Notes under the pieces: model-generated
What the model was told of the DNA's origin: nothing
Databases searched by the model: none
What the model saw: the letters and a program-made list of their open reading frames with translations, nothing else
Made by a program: the position numbers and the translations under genes
Source of the DNA: Rickettsiales bacterium
Lineage (GTDB): Bacteria; Pseudomonadota; Alphaproteobacteria; Rickettsiales; UBA3002
Assembly: GCA_027489915.1 (NCBI GenBank)
Contig: JAIXZB010000222.1
Span: 1 to 19,969 of the forward strand
DNA length: 19,969 bases
Reading direction: 5' to 3'
In this document: positions 17,058-19,969 of the stretch, in pieces
Numbering within the stretch: position 1 is the first letter of the stretch
Layout of the letters: each line of letters opens with the position of its first letter

Positions 17058-18251
17058 TTAGCGCGGAGAGTAGGCGCTAAAACGCTTCCATAACAGTACA
17101 CAGATCCATGCAGTGGCGACCCACCAGTTCTGCCACACACCAAATGAAGAGAACCCAGCGCCGAGATAGGAGGTGGCGCAGGCAAGGGCAAGCGGTGCGT
17201 ATTCAGCCTGCGTATGCGCCGTGATGCGAGAGAGAATCTGCCGCAGCATAAGTGCAGCAATGACAAGCCCCACAAGACCAAGCTCTAGCTTTACATGAAG
17301 TGCACTGTGATGGGGGTGCAATGGTGGTTCTTTAAGGCCGATAGCGGCCATGATATCAGGTGCCATGGGAACAGACTGCGCCATATCCATGCCCCAGCCG
17401 AGGATGGGTTTAAACGCACTTTGACTGAGCAGTGAATTCCATATCGGCAGACGACCTGCGGACATTTCGGTGAGCGCAGGAATATAGGGAGCCAGAAGCG
17501 GAGCATGCAGCATCCATGACGTGATGAAAGGCAGTGAAACAAAGAGAATCGGCACAATTATAATAAGTGTTTTTGCGCCAAATGCTTTGCCAAAACGGCA
17601 GAAGAAAAATGTGGCAATACCCACCACCAGCCCAAGCTGAGCAGAAAGGCTTTGCATGGCGATAACAGGAATAGCAACCAGCCCAAGCAAGCCCCACGCA
17701 AGCGCTGGGCGCTGCATGCGGTAAAGCAGGTACATGGCAGGCCAGACCAGCACAGTGAAGGCGCATAAGCCACGATTGACGGTTTTGCGCATGTAGCGAT
17801 CGTAATCGCCACCGATGGAGCTGCTGATGAATTCTATCACCGCGCCGTGGGGGAGTTGTTCGAGGGCGAGTAATCCTGCGCATACTGCAAAACTTATGAG
17901 GTAAAGTTGCACCATCCGCGTGCTGGGCGGCCGAAGTTTATGGATGTAAAGCGCAGCAAGGCCGCCAAGCGCACAGAGCATAATAATACGCATTACCGCC
18001 ACCAGTGATTCTGCTGGTGAAACAGACCAGATGGCGCTGAGTATCGCCCAGAGTAATAACGCACTTATCATACTGCGTATCGCCCGCGCAGTACCATGTG
18101 CAGCAACGCCAATGCAAAACACGCCAAGCACTTCCCACGTTAAAATAACGACGGTCAGCACCACCAGCGCTATCGTCAGTGGCATCGCGCTGAGCAAGGT
18201 AAGCAGGGGAATTGCGAGGATAAGAATATCAAAAATGCGGGCGCGTATCAT
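17058..18251 (-). CDS. O-antigen ligase/polymerase-like membrane protein (WaaL/Wzy family)
   Basis: A 397-residue polytopic inner-membrane protein with about ten hydrophobic helices and the Wzy_C pattern: AGRLPIWNSLLSQ, then GWGMD, then HPHHSALHVKLELGLVGL. In the family the periplasmic loop carrying Arg and His joins O-antigen or another polysaccharide to lipid A-core, or polymerises it. Which acceptor applies here is unknown. I chose the ATG at 18249-18251 because it places the first membrane helix right after the start (MIRARIFDILILAIPLL) and AAGG lies at fair spacing upstream. In-frame starts further up (ATG at 18308 or 18314, TTG at 18326) would overlap the divergent gene and have no ribosome-binding site. 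A 65-base gap separates it from the alpha-2-macroglobulin gene downstream. Confidence 0.83.
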   Translation of the reverse strand: MIRARIFDILILAIPLLTLLSAMPLTIALVVLTVVILTWEVLGVFCIGVAAHGTARAIRSMISALLLWAILSAIWSVSPAESLVAVMRIIMLCALGGLAALYIHKLRPPSTRMVQLYLISFAVCAGLLALEQLPHGAVIEFISSSIGGDYDRYMRKTVNRGLCAFTVLVWPAMYLLYRMQRPALAWGLLGLVAIPVIAMQSLSAQLGLVVGIATFFFCRFGKAFGAKTLIIIVPILFVSLPFITSWMLHAPLLAPYIPALTEMSAGRLPIWNSLLSQSAFKPILGWGMDMAQSVPMAPDIMAAIGLKEPPLHPHHSALHVKLELGLVGLVIAALMLRQILSRITAHTQAEYAPLALACATSYLGAGFSSFGVWQNWWVATAWICVLLWKRFSAYSPR

Positions 18252-18259
18252 GAGGAGCC

Positions 18260-18288
18260 TTGAGAGGAAGCTTGCATGTAGGGTTAAT
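18260..18288 (+). promoter_or_regulatory. Possible promoter for the propeller-protein gene
   Basis: TTGAGA (18260-18265) and GTTAAT (18283-18288) are 17 bases apart and end 18 bases before the ATG at 18307. The first hexamer matches five of six -35 consensus bases, the second four of six -10 bases. It lies in the 55-bp divergent spacer next to the ligase start, where few other positions are free. The assignment is by eye. Confidence 0.22.
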
Positions 18289-18306
18289 TCAGGCTTTGGT
18301 CTTAGC

Positions 18307-19248
18307 ATGGACATAGACAAGCGCAATCACAATACCTTAACCCAGCGCGGTAAAACTACCGATCTCTGGCATGTGGGGATTGCACACACCGAGATTGCAG
18401 GATTTCTTGGGCAGGTGGATGCGGAGAGTGTAAAAGTGACATGGCTGCCGTTGCCGCGCAGCTTTGCTTTCATTGCTGACCCGTTTGCCGTGCGCGAGGC
18501 TGATGGTGGAATAACGGTGTATGTGGAAGCGCTCGATTATCGCACCAAACGCGGGGAGATTCATTATTACACGTTTGATGCGATGTATGCATTGGTGGCA
18601 CAAGGTGTTGCGCTGAAGCGCAGGTTTCACTTGTCGTATCCGTTTATGCTGCAGCATGCGGGCGCAACCTATATGCTGCCCGAAGCGCATAAAAGCGGGG
18701 CGCTTACGCTGTATAGAAATGCAGGTGCGCCCGATGCGTGGGAACCTCATGCACAGCTGCTTGATGTACCAGCGATTGATGCGAGTATCGTGCAGCATGA
18801 TGGGAAATGGTGGATGTTTTTTGCACTGCCGGGTGAGGGTGGGAAAGCCCTGCGCCAGATGCATATTGCATACGCCGATGCGCTTACAGGCCCATGGCGC
18901 ATGCATGCGAATAACCCTGTGCGAGAGGATGTTGCAACCAGCCGCATGGGCGGCACGCCGTTTCTGCATGCAGGGGCGCTCTATCTTCCTGTGCAGGATT
19001 GCAGCCATACCTATGGCGGTGCGCTGCGTGTGTTGAAAGTGACCACACTCACACCCGAGACATTCAAGGCCGAAGAAGTGCAGCATATTCGCCCAGGCGG
19101 CTGGCACTGCGATTTTACCGATGGGTTCCACACCCTATCGGCATGCGGCGCTGTGACGCTATTTGATGTAAAGCGGCATTACCACTCGCCGATGCGTATT
19201 TTTATCGATTTGCAACGTAGAGTGCGTCGGTTGTTCAATCGCTGGTAA
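18307..19248 (+). CDS. Five-bladed beta-propeller protein, GINT1 N-terminal-like (glycan-related)
   Basis: A 313-residue protein resembling the domain called glucosamine inositolphosphorylceramide transferase 1, N-terminal, which has a GH43/GH32-like propeller fold. Visible blade motifs are FIADPFAVREADGGITVYVE (residues 55-74), LSYPFMLQHAG, YMLPEAHKSGALTLYR, DVPAIDASIVQHDGKWWMFF and GGTPFLHAGALYLPVQDC, with acidic residues (Asp58, Glu74, Glu126, Asp158) where such propellers keep pocket carboxylates. There is no signal peptide, so it should be cytoplasmic. In many bacteria this domain is fused to or sits near formyltransferase or glycosyltransferase genes. Here it stands alone and diverges from an O-antigen ligase-like gene, which suggests a role in surface-glycan synthesis. 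ATG at 18307 is the best start; the frame continues upstream only inside the ligase gene. Whether it is an enzyme is not established. Confidence 0.8.
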   Translation: MDIDKRNHNTLTQRGKTTDLWHVGIAHTEIAGFLGQVDAESVKVTWLPLPRSFAFIADPFAVREADGGITVYVEALDYRTKRGEIHYYTFDAMYALVAQGVALKRRFHLSYPFMLQHAGATYMLPEAHKSGALTLYRNAGAPDAWEPHAQLLDVPAIDASIVQHDGKWWMFFALPGEGGKALRQMHIAYADALTGPWRMHANNPVREDVATSRMGGTPFLHAGALYLPVQDCSHTYGGALRVLKVTTLTPETFKAEEVQHIRPGGWHCDFTDGFHTLSACGAVTLFDVKRHYHSPMRIFIDLQRRVRRLFNRW

Positions 19249-19254
19249 TTATCG

Positions 19255-19270
19255 ACTTCGCGGGAATGAC
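19255..19270. repeat. Possible half of a dispersed palindromic (REP-like) repeat
   Basis: CTTCGCGGGAATGAC in the 78-bp gap after the propeller gene equals the right half of the palindrome ATTCCCGCCTTCGCGGGAAT plus TGAC, which is scattered through many alphaproteobacterial and rickettsial genomes. The left arm is absent, so this may be a decayed copy or chance. No second copy was found in the window. Confidence 0.2.
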
Positions 19271-19326
19271 AAGTGGGACGTAATAAACCATAGAAAAAAC
19301 TATGTATCCTGCTACAAGCAGCCACG

Positions 19327-19969
19327 ATGAACGCACGTGTCCTTATAAGTCTGGAAGATATTCGCTTGAGCTTCGGCGGCAAGCCACTATTTGACGAGCT
19401 GAATTTGCATGTGTGCGAGGGCGATAAAATTTGTTTGGTCGGCAAAAACGGCGCGGGCAAAACCACCCTGATGCGCATTATCGCAAGCGATATTGAACTC
19501 GATGGCGGTAAACGCTTTTGCTATCCCAATTTACGCATTGGATATTTGGCGCAGAATGTGCCGTTTGAAGATGCGATGCGGGTCAAGGAATTTGTGCAAA
19601 CGGGTCTGCCACCGAATAAGCGCGATGAGGCGCATCAGCATCTTGCAGATATGATGATGGGGCCGCTTGATTTGGATGCGGACGCACTGATGGGAACGCT
19701 CTCAGGCGGCCAGTTGCGCCGCGCAGCACTCGCGCGTGCGTTGGTGGAGGAGCCTGATATTCTGATGCTCGATGAGCCTACGAACCACTTGGATTTGGGT
19801 GCGATTGAGTGGCTGGAGCAATATCTCGCAACCTATCGCGGTGCCTTGATTTGCGTGAGCCATGACCGCGCGTTTCTGGCCGCCATTTCGCGCAAAGTAT
19901 TTTGGATAGATCGTGGCCAAGTACGCACCTGCCCCACGGGATATACAGGCTTCGATGCGTGGGTGGAAG
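19327..19969 (+). CDS. uup: ABC-F ATPase, Uup-like, N-terminal part
   Basis: The frame is open to the window edge, giving 214 residues of the first ABC domain. Walker A GKNGAGKTT lies at residues 39-47, a Q-loop Gln in YLAQN, signature LSGGQLRRAALARALV, Walker B ILMLDEPTNHLD and the switch His in SHDRAF. No membrane segments occur, as expected for ABC-F proteins, which act on ribosomes. The stretches WLEQYLATYRGALICVSHDR and FWIDRGQVRTCPTGYTGFDAW fit Uup better than EttA or the antibiotic-resistance ABC-F proteins; E. coli Uup also affects precise excision of transposons. The second ABC domain and the Uup C-terminal domain are beyond the window, so the subfamily remains likely rather than certain. 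The start at 19327 is the first ATG in frame with the domain; its ribosome-binding site is weak. Confidence 0.9.
   Translation, partial: MNARVLISLEDIRLSFGGKPLFDELNLHVCEGDKICLVGKNGAGKTTLMRIIASDIELDGGKRFCYPNLRIGYLAQNVPFEDAMRVKEFVQTGLPPNKRDEAHQHLADMMMGPLDLDADALMGTLSGGQLRRAALARALVEEPDILMLDEPTNHLDLGAIEWLEQYLATYRGALICVSHDRAFLAAISRKVFWIDRGQVRTCPTGYTGFDAWVE

Noticed and set aside
18337..19131. A 264-codon open frame on the minus strand opposite the propeller gene.
   Set aside because: It is antisense to a frame with clear family motifs, its product is rich in Cys, His, Met and Arg with no domain, and it reflects the codon bias of the real gene.
19289..19304. CATAG/CTATG hairpin with a six-A loop before the uup-like gene.
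   Set aside because: A five-pair AT-rich stem without a T run is too weak for a terminator.

Overview
The window reads as the chromosome of a Gram-negative bacterium, most likely an alphaproteobacterium of roughly balanced base composition. The gene set (tripartite RND pump with a lipoprotein outer-membrane channel, PBP1C beside a bacterial alpha-2-macroglobulin, an O-antigen ligase-like protein) requires an outer membrane. The Uup-type ABC-F sequence and the propeller protein beside the ligase have an alphaproteobacterial look. I cannot name the genus from sequence alone. There is no sign of phage, plasmid, CRISPR, tRNA or rRNA, and no untranslated stretch longer than about 140 bases.

Layout. 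At the left edge is the 5' end of typA/bipA (minus strand). Upstream of it lie two genes I do not recognise: a small helical protein (minus, 229-729) and a 514-residue protein (plus, 869-2413). They diverge from a 139-bp spacer that carries a strong Fur-box-like palindrome (801-819) and a weaker copy, so they may be an iron-responsive pair. This is the best candidate here for something undescribed. From 18251 down to 2431, six genes run in the same direction on the minus strand: an O-antigen ligase/polymerase-like membrane protein, a 1952-residue alpha-2-macroglobulin, pbpC (overlapping it as TAATG), and a complete RND efflux operon in the order adaptor, inner-membrane permease, outer-membrane channel with 1-3 base gaps. 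On the right, diverging from the ligase, are a five-bladed-propeller protein related to the N-terminal domain of glucosamine inositolphosphorylceramide transferases and the start of an ABC-F ATPase (uup-like), cut by the window end.

Function together. Most of the window concerns the cell envelope. PBP1C and alpha-2-macroglobulin form the known periplasmic pairing thought to trap invading proteases and repair damaged peptidoglycan. The RND pump exports small toxic molecules. The ligase and propeller protein probably act on lipopolysaccharide or another surface glycan.

The most notable details are these: a run of 16 A in the coding strand of the RND permease, a plausible slippage or phase-variation site; a roughly 120-residue Pro/Ala/Lys-rich tail on the outer-membrane channel; extra hydrophobic segments in the permease; and the Fur-like site between the two unknown genes.
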